Assembly (NCBI GenBank): GCA_965371225.1
Contig: CBDUXP010000113.1
Span: 1 to 6,259 of the forward strand
Source of the DNA: CBDUXP01 sp965371225 [NCBI: uncultured bacterium]
GTDB taxonomy: Bacteria; Abyssobacteria; SURF-5; CBDUXP01
DNA: 6,259 bases
Reading direction: 5' to 3'
Part shown: piece after piece, positions 5,795 to 6,259 of the stretch
How positions within the stretch are numbered: position 1 is the stretch's first letter
Layout of the letters: each line of letters opens with the position of its first letter
Notes under the pieces: model-generated
Seen by the model: only the letters and a program-made list of their open reading frames with translations
The model's database searches: none
What the model was told of the DNA's origin: nothing
Program-made: the position numbers and the translations under genes

Positions 5795-5986
5795 TCAACG
5801 GTTGAACAACATGTTCAGAATGATGAAGCTGAGAAAAGTGTCGGCCACGAAGATGAATCCCGTCACGATGGCGACCAGTACCAGCACCACACTCGTCGAG
5901 TTCATGAGTTCCTGTCGCGGCGACCACGCCACCTTGCGCATTTCGGCGCGGACGTCGCGGATATAGGAACTGATGTTCGCGAACAT
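5795..5986 (-). CDS. secE: Protein translocase subunit SecE
   Basis: A 63-residue protein beginning MFANISSYIRDVRAEMRKVA. This is the single-transmembrane form of SecE found in most bacteria (E. coli has an enlarged three-helix version). An amphipathic N-terminal helix (about 5-28) contains the family signature EMRKVAW followed by RQEL. A hydrophobic membrane helix covers about 33-58 (VVLVLVAIVTGFIFV and onward). SecE clamps the SecY channel in the inner membrane. The usual Val-x-Trp-Pro signature reads Val-Ala-Trp-Ser-Pro here, so the proline is one residue later. The ATG is preceded by CCAGGGCAC, a short-spaced weak ribosome binding site. An in-frame upstream extension would overlap rpmG and is not conserved. 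It lies 20 nt after rpmG and 15 nt before nusG, the classical secE-nusG pair. Confidence 0.94.
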   Translation of the reverse strand: MFANISSYIRDVRAEMRKVAWSPRQELMNSTSVVLVLVAIVTGFIFVADTFLSFIILNMLFNR

Positions 5987-6006
5987 GTGCCCTGGCCCGT
6001 TCCGTG

Positions 6007-6156
6007 CTACTTCGTCTCGCGATGCGGCGTGTGGTGCCGGCAGAACCGACAGTACTTGCGGAACACCAAGCGGTCCGGGGTCCGCTTCCTGTCTTTCTTC
6101 GTGGTGTAATTGCGCTGCTTGCAATCTTCGCAAGCCAGCGTAATGATCTCACGCAC
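6007..6156 (-). CDS. rpmG: Large ribosomal subunit protein L33, zinc-ribbon type
   Basis: A 49-residue protein starting [20 protein letters not shown], with GTG as start and TAG as stop. It matches bL33 in length, in the N-terminal strand, and in the motif Asn-Tyr-Thr-Thr-Lys-Lys. Four cysteines form two CxxC pairs (Cys9/Cys12 and Cys36/Cys39), so this is the zinc-binding (C+) form; the E. coli protein lacks these cysteines. L33 sits in the 50S subunit near the E site. The GTG is chosen because the family N-terminus begins there; reading upstream in frame gives only non-conserved residues until the tuf stop codon. A GGTGG stretch about 10 nt upstream is a modest ribosome binding site. It lies between tuf and secE, its common position. 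It is too short to appear in a length-filtered gene search. Confidence 0.95.
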   Translation of the reverse strand: MREIITLACEDCKQRNYTTKKDRKRTPDRLVFRKYCRFCRHHTPHRETK

Positions 6157-6169
6157 GAGCGCGCCCCCA

Positions 6170-6182
6170 CCGGGTCTCCCGG
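6170..6182 (-). other. Short hairpin in the tuf-rpmG gap
   Basis: The transcript strand reads CCGGG-AGA-CCCGG, a perfect 5-bp stem with a 3-nt loop, in the 39-nt gap between the tuf stop and the rpmG GTG. There is no following U-run, so it does not look like an intrinsic terminator. It partly overlaps the weak GGTGG ribosome binding site of rpmG. It could affect rpmG initiation or stabilise the 3' end of a processed tuf mRNA, but short GC hairpins arise easily at this base composition. Confidence 0.3.
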
Positions 6183-6195
6183 GCCACGGCTCCCA

Positions 6196-6259
6196 CTACT
6201 CGATCACGCTGGCGACGACGCCGGCGCCGACGGTGCGGCCGCCTTCCCGAATGGCGAAC
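6196..6259 (-). CDS. tuf: Elongation factor Tu, C-terminal end (partial)
   Basis: Only the last 21 codons are in the window; the gene continues past the right edge. They read FAIREGGRTVGAGVVASVIE followed by TAG. This is the highly conserved end of EF-Tu, where the FAIREGGRTVGAGVV block forms part of the third beta-barrel domain. EF-Tu is the cytoplasmic GTPase that delivers aminoacyl-tRNA to the ribosome. This copy sits upstream of rpmG-secE-nusG, the usual location of the tufB-type copy, rather than next to rpsJ. The 39-nt gap to rpmG contains no tRNA gene. Identity is secure despite the short length; nothing can be said about the GTPase domain. Confidence 0.95.
   Translation of the reverse strand, partial: FAIREGGRTVGAGVVASVIE

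Noticed and set aside
5763-6170. A 135-codon minus-strand frame overlapping secE and rpmG
   Set aside because: It reads both genes in another frame and gives an Arg-rich sequence without conservation.
5987-6195. A tRNA-Trp gene near tuf-rpmG-secE
   Set aside because: Some bacteria carry one here, but the gaps are only 39 and 20 nt, too short for a tRNA.

Overview
This is a GC-rich bacterial chromosome segment in which every supported gene lies on the minus strand, so it reads from right to left. Long stop-free frames on the opposite strand are a by-product of the base composition. Four of the eight genes whose starts are visible use GTG. Three things argue for a free-living, non-proteobacterial lineage rich in intergenic repeats: NusG has a long disordered N-terminal extension, S-adenosylhomocysteinase is of the short thermophile/archaeal-like type, and CCAAG-type spacer repeats are present. 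A PVC-superphylum or similar candidate phylum is possible, but that placement is only a guess.

The right half is the translation/secretion/transcription cluster, in transcription order: the 3' end of tuf (EF-Tu), rpmG (zinc-type L33), secE, nusG, rplK (L11) and rplA (L1). Gaps are 13-68 nt (39 nt after tuf), and most carry a recognisable ribosome binding site, so one polycistronic mRNA starting upstream of the window is likely. In most bacteria this order continues into rplJ-rplL-rpoB-rpoC. Here rplA is instead followed after 13 nt by metK (SAM synthetase) and then, after a 110-nt gap, by ahcY (S-adenosylhomocysteinase). The ribosomal operon therefore runs directly into the activated-methyl cycle: MetK makes SAM and AhcY removes the SAH that methyltransferases produce.

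The left part holds a separate sulfotransferase gene whose active-site layout resembles tyrosylprotein sulfotransferases. A plausible sigma-70 promoter precedes it in a 141-nt gap. The last 188 bases (1-188) carry no gene but hold several repeats: a perfect 8-bp stem-loop, a second inverted repeat, and two diverged 28-bp copies of a CCAAG-periodic element 50 bp apart.

I found no CRISPR array, transposase, tRNA or phage gene. The best candidates for something undescribed are regulatory. One is a hairpin abutting the rplA Shine-Dalgarno sequence that resembles the L1 site in 23S rRNA. The other is the metK-ahcY spacer, which has a duplicated 21-bp element, a hairpin and a 26-codon upstream reading frame that overlaps the ahcY start codon by GTGA.
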